Shown here: positions 44,443 through 53,559 of the stretch, piece by piece
How the letters are laid out: the number at the start of each line of letters is the position of its first letter
Numbering within the stretch: position 1 is the stretch's first letter
NCBI GenBank assembly: GCA_902785555.1
Contig: CACZZB010000008.1
Span: 1 to 64,000, forward strand
Source: an uncultured Ruminococcus sp.
GTDB taxonomy: Bacteria; Bacillota; Clostridia; Oscillospirales; Acutalibacteraceae
Direction: 5' to 3'
Length of the DNA: 64,000 bases
Made by a program: the position numbers and the translations under genes
The notes under the pieces: generated by a model
What the model was told of the DNA's origin: nothing
The model's database searches: none
What the model saw: only the letters and a program-made list of their open reading frames with translations

Positions 44443-44993
44443 AACAAATCCTCCTTTTCGAGCCTTTCTTTCAGCTTGTTTCGTGTTCGCATAAGCATTA
44501 CTTTAACTTTACTTTCGGAAAAACAAAATTGTTTTGCTATTTCCTTTACGGATTCCGCATACCAATACCGACAAATAAAAACTCTCTGTTCAACATCTTT
44601 CAATTCTGCAATAAAGTTATTTACCGTTTCATCCAGCTGCTTTTTTTCTATTTCTGTCATTGGATTGCCTCTCGGAGAAACACATTCGGACAGTTCTTCT
44701 AATACTTCCGTTATTTCAGCATTACGCTTTTCGGCATTTTTCTTTCTCCATCTGTCAATAGAGATTCTTCTTGCTATTTTACCGAGAAATGTTTTGAGAA
44801 TGTTCGGTTTATGCGGCGGAATACTATTCCACGCAGACAGATATGTGTCATTTACGCTTTCCTTTGAATCTTCCTCATTATGTAAAATTTTGTAGGCAAC
44901 GGAATAGCAATAGGTACCGTATTTCTCCGCTGTCATGCTGATAGCCTGCTCATCTCTGTTCCAATACAATTCTATGATTTGTCTATCGTTCAT
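44439..44993 (-). CDS. ECF-type RNA polymerase sigma factor
   Basis: 184 residues from ATG 44993 (AAGGTGG upstream), preferred to the GTG at 45005, which overlaps that site. Region 2 is visible in SVAYKILHNEEDSKESVNDTYLSAWN and FLGKIARRISIDRWRKK; region 4 in VFICRYWYAESVKEIAKQFCFSESKVKVMLMRTRNKLKE. Heads the sigma/anti-sigma/YfhO operon. Confidence 0.92.
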   Translation of the reverse strand: MNDRQIIELYWNRDEQAISMTAEKYGTYCYSVAYKILHNEEDSKESVNDTYLSAWNSIPPHKPNILKTFLGKIARRISIDRWRKKNAEKRNAEITEVLEELSECVSPRGNPMTEIEKKQLDETVNNFIAELKDVEQRVFICRYWYAESVKEIAKQFCFSESKVKVMLMRTRNKLKERLEKEDLL

Positions 44994-45030
44994 AATCAAA
45001 GCCACCTTTTATAAGTTCTTCTATAATAAT

Positions 45031-45057
45031 TACTCGTATTTTATCAAAACAGGTTAC
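45031..45057 (-). promoter_or_regulatory. Possible ECF-type autoregulatory promoter
   Basis: On the minus strand GTAACC (45052-45057) and CGAGTA (45031-45036) with a 15-base spacer resemble the AAC/CGT elements of ECF sigma promoters. They lie 37 bases before the sigma gene start. No clear sigma-A pair is seen in the 44994-45289 gap. Confidence 0.4.
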
Positions 45058-45289
45058 AGAATTTTGAAAAATAAATAAATTTTTTTAAAACGCAACACAA
45101 TCCACATATTTCAGGTCTATTTATCATTTCATGCGAGCATTGCTATACGAAACCGAGTTTTGTTTATGATTTATAATTTTTTCACCGTATTATATCAAAA
45201 AGGTAGATTTCCCCTTAAACGGTGGATTTTTTTGAACAGATATATTATAATAAAACCAAATATTATATTCTTAAGGAGATGGTTCCATA

Positions 45290-48200
45290 ATGTGGACAAA
45301 ATTTTTTAAGTCCGCTGCCGCCCTGATAATGGCAGGCACTATCATTGCAACAATGCCTGTAACGTCGTCTGAAGCGGCTGTGACTGCCAACGACGCTTCT
45401 GTCGTATCTACTGCAAGCTCGGAATGGTATTATAATATGCTCTCATCTTCAACAGTGGAAGACGGAGAATATATATTCTATCATCCGTATTCCAAAACCG
45501 TCATGACCAATCAGCTCAATAGCTCTGCAAACAGAATACTTTCTGTGGCGGCTGATAATTTAAGCTATTCCGTCAAATCCTCCGCCATTCCATCCGAGTA
45601 CCGCTATAAAGTGAAGGCTGCAGGAAACGGCTCTTATTATATCATCAATAATGAGGGTAATTATCTTAATATTCCTAAATATAATGCAGTAGAGTTTACA
45701 TCTGTACCGACAGCTCTGGAATTTGAAAATCATGATGACGGCGGTGTAATAAGAACTTTTATCAAAAAATATATGGGCAGTTATTATTGTACACTCTCTT
45801 TCAACTCCTCAGGCTATGTTACGGCTTACGACCACCGCAAAGGCTCCGATAACGCACAGATAATTACTCTTTTAAAGTATGATTCCAAACCGACAGCCTA
45901 TACTTTAAAAAAGCTTTCCGAGTACGGCATAAAAAATTATGACACCAACAGAGAATTTACTCCCAAAAGAGTCGGTGATATGTACTCGTATACAAGCAAT
46001 AAACTAAAAATGTCAGGCGGTCTTTCCAATCGTACAAGTACGGGTATATGGGCTTCTCCGGGTGAAACTCTCAAGATATATGTGCAGCACGGCTCGGGTG
46101 ACATGAAACCTATGCTGGAATTTACACAGCATATTTCCAATGCCGATGAATTCAAAAGCGTACAGCTGAAAGGCGGTATCAATGAGATAACTGTTCCGCA
46201 ACTCCATGAAGATTTCAGCGACTATGAAATGCCCGTAGAGCCCGGCGGATGTATCTATATCATCAACCCTTATGATACTCAGCAGCAGGGAAAAGATTTA
46301 AAAATATATATAGAAGGCGGTGACAGAATACCTGTATTCCGCAAAGGTGACAATACAAAAAAATTTGCTGCCGAGCTGAAAGAATATTATACGCATTATA
46401 AAAACGGTCAAAAAGGCTATCATAATGCAGCCGAGCTTGTATCCGAGCATATTATAATCACAATTACTCTCGAACAGATGTATGAAGCATATATTACAAA
46501 CGGACTTGATCCGCAGGCTGTTGCAGAGTCATGGGACAAATATATGGAAAGTTTGTATGAGTTTGATGGAATTTCACCCCAAGAATATAAAAATTTCGTT
46601 ATCCATATCAAGCTGAATCAGGTAAACCGTCCTACACCGGACTCGGAAGCTCTCGCCTATGCCTCAAGCGGTTTTATCGGAATACGAAATGACGTTGAGA
46701 TGCCGTCATCTGCTTTGACGGCACAAAGAAGAGGTTGGGGATATACACATGAAATAGGTCATCTGCTTGATATACGACAGAGAGAATATCAGGAAGTTTC
46801 CAACAATATGTGGGCAATGCAGTATGTCATGAAAAATGAGACTCGTTATGAAACGGCAATCAAAAAACCTCTTGATTATTTAAGACAACTTGCCACAAAT
46901 GATGAAACAACATTGTGGTCGGGCTATGTTTCAAGTATTACCGTTCCGTATAATCCAATGGCATTGAATATGTTCTGGGACTTGGAGGTATATCACAACG
47001 GCTACTGGAAAGAGCTTGATACAATGTTCAGAAACGGCAGTTCAGGCAATTCAAAGCTCGACAGTTATGTATCTGGTATGAGTACAGAAGAAAAAATAGC
47101 TGCATACTCCTCAAAAATACTTGGTATAGATCTCACATACTACTTCAAAAGATACGGCTTTATCAAAGAAACGTCATCATCATACAAGAGTGCCATTACT
47201 TCTGTTTCCTTGAGCAATGCTCAGCCGAAGATATGGTACTATGATGATGAAGCCTACACTAAACCTTTGAATTCCAATCTCGGCAAAAACGGCAATATAA
47301 TCTGTTCCCCCGACCAAGCCTCAAATTCTATCTTCTTTACCATCCCCGAAGAATACAAAGACGCACATCTGGGCTTTGAAATCGTCAAGAACGGAAAAGT
47401 CATTGACTTTGTATGGGACTATAAATACACAGCAACTGATATTTACAGTTCCAACTATACAATAAATGCCTATGACCGTTCACTGAACCTATACAACAGT
47501 GTAAACTGCAACGTCACACAAAACCCTCAACAATATGCTGTCATCTGTGGCGGCAACTATTACAGCAGTCTTAAAAAGGCTGTTGACGCTGCTCCGAACG
47601 GTTCTACCGTCTATGTTGCGGAATCTACCGCCATCAACGAAGCAATAACCATTGACGGAAAGGATATTACAATAATGCCGCTTTACTCCGACAGGAAAAT
47701 CGTTATATACAACAATGTCAAAAACGATATATTCACTGTCAAAAACGGCGGCTCTCTCACTGTCAAGAGCGGTTCTCGGAATGATGATATGTTCGTATTT
47801 GACGGCTGTGACCAAATGTCAGGCTCTCTTTTCCGCCTTTACAGCGGAGGAACGCTGGATATCGAAAAAGGTGTTACTGTCAGACGTTTCGGCAACAATA
47901 ACGGTGGCAGTGCAGTTTATGCAAATGAGAGTGCAATTATTCTCAGGGGCTGTATCATTGAATACAACTATACAACATCAGGTACTGTCTATCTGACAAG
48001 TACATCCGTTCTTGCCTGCTCGGAAAATACCATTTTCCGTCAAAACAAAGCTGAATATGCAGGTTCTGTTATATACATAGATTCGGCAGACAGCGATGTT
48101 TATCTGAAAGATACAGTTATGTACAAAAACTTCTGCAATAATAAAAATACCGGCTCGACCATATATGCAAAGTCAGGCTATCTCTCTATCGGAAACGGTA

Positions 48201-49345
48201 CTTCAATATCGTCAAACTTTTCCGACTGGTATAACCTTAATTCCGCTATGTATATCTCCTCAAATGCAAAAGCGGAATTTTCGGGAAATGTTGACATTAC
48301 TGACAATGTTACGACCGCCGGAAAGATATATATAGACCCTGAAATATCCGGTGTACTCAATGTCAGAACATCAAACGACTTTACCAAAACAGGAAATACA
48401 GTGGCAGTTCCCATGACAGGCTATTTCTCAAAGAACACCCTTTCAACCGTTAAATACAATCATGGCTTCTGCTCGCTTATAAATCAGGGCAATTCTCTCA
48501 TCATCGGTGAAATCCCCCCTCTTGTAAACAATTCATCAATTTCATCATCTTCTATTACTCTCGGCAGTACCGTTACTGTCAGGGCTTCTGCTTTGGGTGG
48601 CACAGGCTCATATAACTATGCTTTCTACTACAAAAAGAAAAGCGATACCAAGTGGACTACAAAACAGGATTTCAAAGCAAATTCTACTGTATCAATCAAG
48701 CCTGCAAAAGCAACTTCTTATGATATATGTGCAAAAGTTAAAGACACTGACGGAACTATTGAAAAAAAATACTTTACAGTTACCGTAAAACAGCTTCCTC
48801 TTTCACTGAAAGCATCTGTATCGGCAGACAGTATCTATATAGGCAATACTTTCAATATCAAGGCTTCCGCTTCGGGCGGTGCAGGTTCATATACCTACGC
48901 TTTCTACTACAAAAAAACAAGCGATACCAAGTGGACTACAAAACAAGATTTCAAAGCCAATGCTTCCGTATCAATCAAACCCGCAAAGTCAAGCACTTAT
49001 AATGTATGTGCAAAGGTCAAGGATAGTTCGGGAACAGTTGTAAAGAAATACTTTGAAGTTAAAGTAATTACTCCTCTGAGCATTACCGCCGTTATCCCGT
49101 CAACAGCAAAGCTCGGAAATACCGTTCCTGTGAAAATATCCGTTTCGGGCGGTACTGCTCCCTATACCTATGCCGTATACTACAAGAAAACAACGGATAC
49201 AAAATGGGTCACAAAACAGGATTTCAAAAACAACAGCAATGTATCAATAAAGCCCGCCAAAACTGCCGAATATGAAATATGTGTCAAAGTCAAAGACAGT
49301 ACAGGCACTGTTACTAAAAAATATTTCTATGTAAAAGTATCATAA
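45290..49345 (+). CDS. Large secreted M60-type metallopeptidase with beta-helix and C-terminal repeats
   Basis: 1351 residues. Signal peptide (about 1-30, ending SSEA-A), a ligand-binding-like beta domain (about 50-205), then an M60/enhancin peptidase: GWGYTHEIGHLLD with zinc ligands His487 and His491 and catalytic Glu488, followed by EVSNNMWA. A beta-helix-like region (about 745-1060) and three modules of about 92 residues (from about 1077, 1170 and 1263) complete it. M60 enzymes cleave mucin-type O-glycoproteins, so host glycoprotein attack is a reasonable inference. AAGGAGATG lies upstream. No LPXTG or dockerin seen. Confidence 0.85.
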   Translation: MWTKFFKSAAALIMAGTIIATMPVTSSEAAVTANDASVVSTASSEWYYNMLSSSTVEDGEYIFYHPYSKTVMTNQLNSSANRILSVAADNLSYSVKSSAIPSEYRYKVKAAGNGSYYIINNEGNYLNIPKYNAVEFTSVPTALEFENHDDGGVIRTFIKKYMGSYYCTLSFNSSGYVTAYDHRKGSDNAQIITLLKYDSKPTAYTLKKLSEYGIKNYDTNREFTPKRVGDMYSYTSNKLKMSGGLSNRTSTGIWASPGETLKIYVQHGSGDMKPMLEFTQHISNADEFKSVQLKGGINEITVPQLHEDFSDYEMPVEPGGCIYIINPYDTQQQGKDLKIYIEGGDRIPVFRKGDNTKKFAAELKEYYTHYKNGQKGYHNAAELVSEHIIITITLEQMYEAYITNGLDPQAVAESWDKYMESLYEFDGISPQEYKNFVIHIKLNQVNRPTPDSEALAYASSGFIGIRNDVEMPSSALTAQRRGWGYTHEIGHLLDIRQREYQEVSNNMWAMQYVMKNETRYETAIKKPLDYLRQLATNDETTLWSGYVSSITVPYNPMALNMFWDLEVYHNGYWKELDTMFRNGSSGNSKLDSYVSGMSTEEKIAAYSSKILGIDLTYYFKRYGFIKETSSSYKSAITSVSLSNAQPKIWYYDDEAYTKPLNSNLGKNGNIICSPDQASNSIFFTIPEEYKDAHLGFEIVKNGKVIDFVWDYKYTATDIYSSNYTINAYDRSLNLYNSVNCNVTQNPQQYAVICGGNYYSSLKKAVDAAPNGSTVYVAESTAINEAITIDGKDITIMPLYSDRKIVIYNNVKNDIFTVKNGGSLTVKSGSRNDDMFVFDGCDQMSGSLFRLYSGGTLDIEKGVTVRRFGNNNGGSAVYANESAIILRGCIIEYNYTTSGTVYLTSTSVLACSENTIFRQNKAEYAGSVIYIDSADSDVYLKDTVMYKNFCNNKNTGSTIYAKSGYLSIGNGTSISSNFSDWYNLNSAMYISSNAKAEFSGNVDITDNVTTAGKIYIDPEISGVLNVRTSNDFTKTGNTVAVPMTGYFSKNTLSTVKYNHGFCSLINQGNSLIIGEIPPLVNNSSISSSSITLGSTVTVRASALGGTGSYNYAFYYKKKSDTKWTTKQDFKANSTVSIKPAKATSYDICAKVKDTDGTIEKKYFTVTVKQLPLSLKASVSADSIYIGNTFNIKASASGGAGSYTYAFYYKKTSDTKWTTKQDFKANASVSIKPAKSSTYNVCAKVKDSSGTVVKKYFEVKVITPLSITAVIPSTAKLGNTVPVKISVSGGTAPYTYAVYYKKTTDTKWVTKQDFKNNSNVSIKPAKTAEYEICVKVKDSTGTVTKKYFYVKVS

Positions 49346-49367
49346 ACAAATTTCAACGGCAAAACAT

Positions 49368-49418
49368 TTCCCTGTAAATCATCTTACACTCTGATTTACA
49401 GGGAATTTTTATTTTTTT
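49368..49418 (+). terminator. Terminator of the M60 peptidase gene
   Basis: TTCCCTGTAAATCA (49368-49381) pairs perfectly with TGATTTACAGGGAA (49392-49405), then TTTTTATTTTTTT. Confidence 0.95.
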
Positions 49419-49485
49419 TAAAGGTATATAAATATTTTTTGCGTATATAATTATAGAAGATAGTTTTTTGAGGAAAGATGATTAT

Positions 49486-50478
49486 ATGAATGTGAGAGAA
49501 ACAAGCGAACAGATTGAAAAAAATATTCTTTCGGAATATGCGTGCCTGTCGGCAAATTCAAGGGGCAGACTTAAACCTGAAGAAAAATGTCCTATAAGAA
49601 CAGATTTTCAGCGTGACAGGGACAGGATAATCCACTGCAAAGCATTCAGGAGATTAAAACATAAAACACAGGTATTTTTATCCCCTGTCGGAGACCATTA
49701 CAGAACTCGGCTTACACATACTCTTGAAGTATCTCAGATTGCAAGGACCATTGCAAGAGCATTGAGAGTGAACGAGGACTTGACTGAGGCAGTTGCATTG
49801 GGACATGATTTAGGGCATACACCTTTCGGTCATGCAGGTGAAAAGGCTCTGAACGATATATTCCCCCAAGGCTTCAGGCATTACGAACAAAGTCTGAGAG
49901 TTGCGGATGTACTCGAAAATCTTAATCTGACATACGAGACCCGAAACGGTATTCTTCGTCATACACGAGGCATTGAGGCTGAAACCGTTGAAGGCAGGAT
50001 AGTCAAAATCGCTGACCGAATAGCTTACATAAATCACGATATAGATGATGCAGTCCGTGCAGGAGTCATGAATATAGATGATATCCCCAAAGATATTCTT
50101 GAAATTCTGGGCTATGAACATTCACAAAGAATAAACACACTTGTCGTTTCGCTTATCGAAAATACTTTCGATGAAAATCTGCGTATGAACGGAGAAGTGC
50201 AGGGTGCATTTGACAGGCTTCATGAATTTATGTTTGATGAAGTTTATCTCAAAGGACATGAGAGGAATGAGACCCGAAAGATATCTGAGTTTATTTCAAG
50301 ACTGTATTCTTATTTCAGGAAAAATCCCGATAAAATGCCCGATGAATACGGGGAAATCATAAAGAATGATTCTGTTGAAAGAGCAGTATGCGATTATATT
50401 TCGGGAATGACCGATAAATATGCGATAGATGTATTCAACAGTATTTTCGTACCACATTCATGGAACGTGAAAATTTAG
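49486..50478 (+). CDS. dgt: dGTP triphosphohydrolase-like HD protein
   Basis: 330 residues from ATG 49486 (GAGGAAAG upstream), not the TTG at 49468. HD-domain phosphohydrolase: RRLKHKTQVF, THTLEVSQIARTIA, then GHDLGHTPFGHAGE with the metal-binding HD. It hydrolyses dNTPs, lowering pools. First gene of dgt-dnaG-rpoD, a common Firmicute order. Confidence 0.93.
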   Translation: MNVRETSEQIEKNILSEYACLSANSRGRLKPEEKCPIRTDFQRDRDRIIHCKAFRRLKHKTQVFLSPVGDHYRTRLTHTLEVSQIARTIARALRVNEDLTEAVALGHDLGHTPFGHAGEKALNDIFPQGFRHYEQSLRVADVLENLNLTYETRNGILRHTRGIEAETVEGRIVKIADRIAYINHDIDDAVRAGVMNIDDIPKDILEILGYEHSQRINTLVVSLIENTFDENLRMNGEVQGAFDRLHEFMFDEVYLKGHERNETRKISEFISRLYSYFRKNPDKMPDEYGEIIKNDSVERAVCDYISGMTDKYAIDVFNSIFVPHSWNVKI

Positions 50479-50491
50479 GAAAGGAAAGTTT

Positions 50492-52273
50492 ATGTTTATA
50501 TCCGAGGAATTCAAACAGGAACTGAAAAGCAGAACGGATATAGTTGATGTGATATCAAGCTATGTTCATCTGAAAAGAGCAGGAAGAAATATGCAGGGTC
50601 TTTGTCCGTTTCACAATGAAGATACACCGTCATTCAGTGTTTCGCCTGAAAAGAATATGTTTCATTGTTTCGGATGCAAGGCAAGCGGTGATGTAATCAC
50701 CTTTATCATGCGTATAGAGAATATCGAGTATCTTGAAGCGATAAGGCTTCTTGCACAAAGGGCAGGTCTTGAGATACCCGAAAGCAGTGCAAAGGATGAA
50801 GGGATATCAAGGCTCAGAAACAGGATATATGAAGCTAACCGTGAGGCGGCAAAATTCTATAATCAGCAGCTTTATTCATTGCAGGGAGCAAAGGCTCTGA
50901 AATATCTTTATAACAGGGGACTGACGGATACAGTTATAAGACATTTCGGTCTTGGATATTCACCGTCATCAAGATTTGAACTTTTGAATCATCTCAGAAG
51001 CAAGGGATTCAAAGATGATGAGCTTGTAAAAGCCAATCTTGTGAATGTGTCGAAAAAAGGCAAGGGATATTATGACAGCTTTTCGGACAGAGTGATGTTT
51101 CCGATAATAGACCTTCGTGGAAATGTCATAGCTTTCGGCGGCAGAGTCATGGCGGCTGATGTACAGCCCAAATATCTCAATACATCAGATACGCCTGTTT
51201 TCAGCAAGAAAAATAATATATATGCCCTTAACTTCGCCAAAAAGAAAATAAAAAATGACAGGATAATACTTGTTGAAGGCTATATGGATGTAATAGCCAT
51301 GCACAGAACAGGCTTTGAAGAAACTGTTGCTACTCTCGGAACAGCTCTTACAAAAGAACAGGCTAAAATAATAAGCCGCTACTGCCGTGAAGTAGTGATA
51401 TGCTATGACTCGGATAATGCGGGTCGGCAGGCAACCGAAAGAGCGATAGATATATTCAGGTCGGTCGGATTGAATATAAAGATACTCACTGTGCCAAACG
51501 GCAAAGACCCTGATGAATTTATGAAAACTTACGGTGATGAGGGTCATTCAAGGTTCAGTTATCTTCTGAGCAAGTGCGGAAATGACATTGAATACAGGAT
51601 AGACAAACTGCGTTCAAAGTATGATATTGATGATACGGAGCAAAAAGTGCAGTTTCTGACTGAATGTGCAAAGATACTTGCCGTAATTGAAAACAGCATA
51701 GAGAAAGAGGCATATATACAGCAGCTTTCCGATGAATGCAGGATAGAAAGAAGTGCTGTTGCCGAACAGATACAGAAGTATGTAAATAATAATAAAGCGG
51801 AAGAAAAAAAGCAGTATAAGAGGGAAATGCGTGAAATTTCAGCAAAAAACGATATAATAGAAGCTGAAAGAGCCGTTAACCTGAGAGCCTGCAATGCCGA
51901 AGAAGCATTGCTTTCTGTTTTGCTGACAAATGCAGATGCAAGCCTGAGTGTATGCAAGACCTTGCCGTCGGATATTTTCATCACGCCGTTCAACAAAAAA
52001 GTGTATGAAAAAATAAAGGAACGTGCCGAAAAGAATCTGCCGACGGAGGCTGTCGATATATCGGGAGATTTTTCGATAGACGAAAACAGCCGTATAAGCG
52101 GTTTTGTATATAAACATATAAAGGAACGTGACCCGTTCCTTGCAGTAAAGGAATATATGGACATATTGGAGGAGGAATCGGAAAATCAGAATTTTACCCC
52201 TGACAAAATTTTAATGCAGGATGATGAGGCTATTATGGAACAAATCAGAAAGAATATGGAAAGAAAGAAATAA
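50492..52273 (+). CDS. dnaG: DNA primase
   Basis: 593 residues. Synthesises RNA primers at the fork. N-terminal zinc ribbon ([11 protein letters not shown]...FHCFGC), the RNA polymerase core with the Toprim fold ([16 protein letters not shown] and CYDSDNAG), and a C-terminal helicase-interaction domain. AGGAAAGG precedes the ATG. The next gene begins 16 bases after its stop. Confidence 0.97.
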   Translation: MFISEEFKQELKSRTDIVDVISSYVHLKRAGRNMQGLCPFHNEDTPSFSVSPEKNMFHCFGCKASGDVITFIMRIENIEYLEAIRLLAQRAGLEIPESSAKDEGISRLRNRIYEANREAAKFYNQQLYSLQGAKALKYLYNRGLTDTVIRHFGLGYSPSSRFELLNHLRSKGFKDDELVKANLVNVSKKGKGYYDSFSDRVMFPIIDLRGNVIAFGGRVMAADVQPKYLNTSDTPVFSKKNNIYALNFAKKKIKNDRIILVEGYMDVIAMHRTGFEETVATLGTALTKEQAKIISRYCREVVICYDSDNAGRQATERAIDIFRSVGLNIKILTVPNGKDPDEFMKTYGDEGHSRFSYLLSKCGNDIEYRIDKLRSKYDIDDTEQKVQFLTECAKILAVIENSIEKEAYIQQLSDECRIERSAVAEQIQKYVNNNKAEEKKQYKREMREISAKNDIIEAERAVNLRACNAEEALLSVLLTNADASLSVCKTLPSDIFITPFNKKVYEKIKERAEKNLPTEAVDISGDFSIDENSRISGFVYKHIKERDPFLAVKEYMDILEEESENQNFTPDKILMQDDEAIMEQIRKNMERKK

Positions 52274-52289
52274 CAGGAGGATTTTTATT

Positions 52290-53402
52290 ATGATAACAGC
52301 ATCACAGCCGGATAAAAGAACAGTTCTCAAAGACCTTATGGAGCTTGGAAAAAGCAAGGGTCAGCTTACAAACAAGGAAATTCTTGATGCAATAGGCGAA
52401 ATGGATATCGACCCCGAACATCTTGAAAAATTCTATGACACTCTCGAAACAAACGGCATTGAGATAGTTGAGACCCTTGACGATATAATGCTGAATGATG
52501 CGGAACTGTCATCTATCACATCAAACGACATGGGCGAAGATGACCTTGATTCGGAGCCTATGATAGAGAATATTGCCATAGATGACCCCGTAAAGATATA
52601 TCTTAAAGAAATAGGCAGAGTACCGCTTCTTTCACCCGATGAAGAAATGAGCCTTGCAATCAGAATATCTGAAGGTGACGTTGCAGCAAAGAAAAGACTT
52701 TCCGAAGCCAATCTCCGTCTTGTTGTCAGCATAGCAAAAAGATATCTCGGCAGAGGTATGCAGTTCCTTGACCTTATTCAGGAAGGCAACCTCGGACTTA
52801 TCAAAGCAGTCGAAAAATTCGACCATACAAAAGGCTTTAAATTTTCTACCTATGCAACATGGTGGATTCGTCAGGCAATCACAAGAGCCATTGCAGACCA
52901 GGCAAGGACTATACGTATACCCGTACACATGGTCGAAACGATAAATAAAGTAAAGAAAGTATCGAGCCAGCTCCTGCACCAGAACGGACATGAACCGACA
53001 GCGGAAGAAATTGCCGAAGTGATAAATATGCCGACAGATAAAGTTCGTGAGATAATGAGAGTGGCACAGGAGCCTGTATCACTTGAAACTCCTATCGGCG
53101 AAGAAGAAGACAGCCATCTCGGTGACTTTATCCCCGATGACGATGCTCCCGCTCCTCAGGATGCAGCTTCACATACCTTGCTCAAAGAACAGCTTGCGGA
53201 AGTTCTCGGAACACTTACTCCCCGTGAGGAAAGAGTCCTGAAGCTCCGTTTCGGACTTGAAGACGGTCGTTCAAGAACTCTTGAAGAAGTAGGCGAGGTA
53301 TTCAATGTTACCCGTGAACGTATCCGTCAGATAGAGGCAAAGGCACTGCGTAAACTCCGTCACCCGAGCCGTTCAAAGAAACTCAAGGATTTTCTCGATT
53401 AA
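52290..53402 (+). CDS. rpoD: Primary RNA polymerase sigma factor
   Basis: 370 residues from ATG 52290 with AGGAGG upstream. Reduced region 1.1, then region 1.2 ([18 protein letters not shown]), region 2 ([53 protein letters not shown]), region 3 and region 4 ([31 protein letters not shown]). This is the housekeeping sigma-A; the TTGACA/TATAAT promoters in the window are its targets. Confidence 0.98.
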   Translation: MITASQPDKRTVLKDLMELGKSKGQLTNKEILDAIGEMDIDPEHLEKFYDTLETNGIEIVETLDDIMLNDAELSSITSNDMGEDDLDSEPMIENIAIDDPVKIYLKEIGRVPLLSPDEEMSLAIRISEGDVAAKKRLSEANLRLVVSIAKRYLGRGMQFLDLIQEGNLGLIKAVEKFDHTKGFKFSTYATWWIRQAITRAIADQARTIRIPVHMVETINKVKKVSSQLLHQNGHEPTAEEIAEVINMPTDKVREIMRVAQEPVSLETPIGEEEDSHLGDFIPDDDAPAPQDAASHTLLKEQLAEVLGTLTPREERVLKLRFGLEDGRSRTLEEVGEVFNVTRERIRQIEAKALRKLRHPSRSKKLKDFLD

Positions 53403-53424
53403 AAAGTAAAAACATATTGACCCG

Positions 53425-53472
53425 AAATGCGGACAAGTTCAAAAAAAGCGACTTGTCCGCTTTGTTTTTTTG
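53425..53472 (+). terminator. Terminator of dgt-dnaG-rpoD
   Basis: GCGGACAAGT (53429-53438) with ACTTGTCCGC (53451-53460), then TTTGTTTTTTTG. Confidence 0.9.
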
Positions 53473-53494
53473 TGCAGATTTTTTATCAAATTCG

Positions 53495-53523
53495 TTGAAA
53501 AAATTTTGATAACATGATATAAT
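53495..53523 (+). promoter_or_regulatory. Promoter of the leucine-rich-repeat gene
   Basis: TTGAAA (53495-53500), 17-base spacer, TATAAT (53518-53523), 36 bases before the ATG. Confidence 0.75.
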
Positions 53524-53559
53524 TTACTAAAATTATTATTCTTAGGAGGAACTGCCAGA

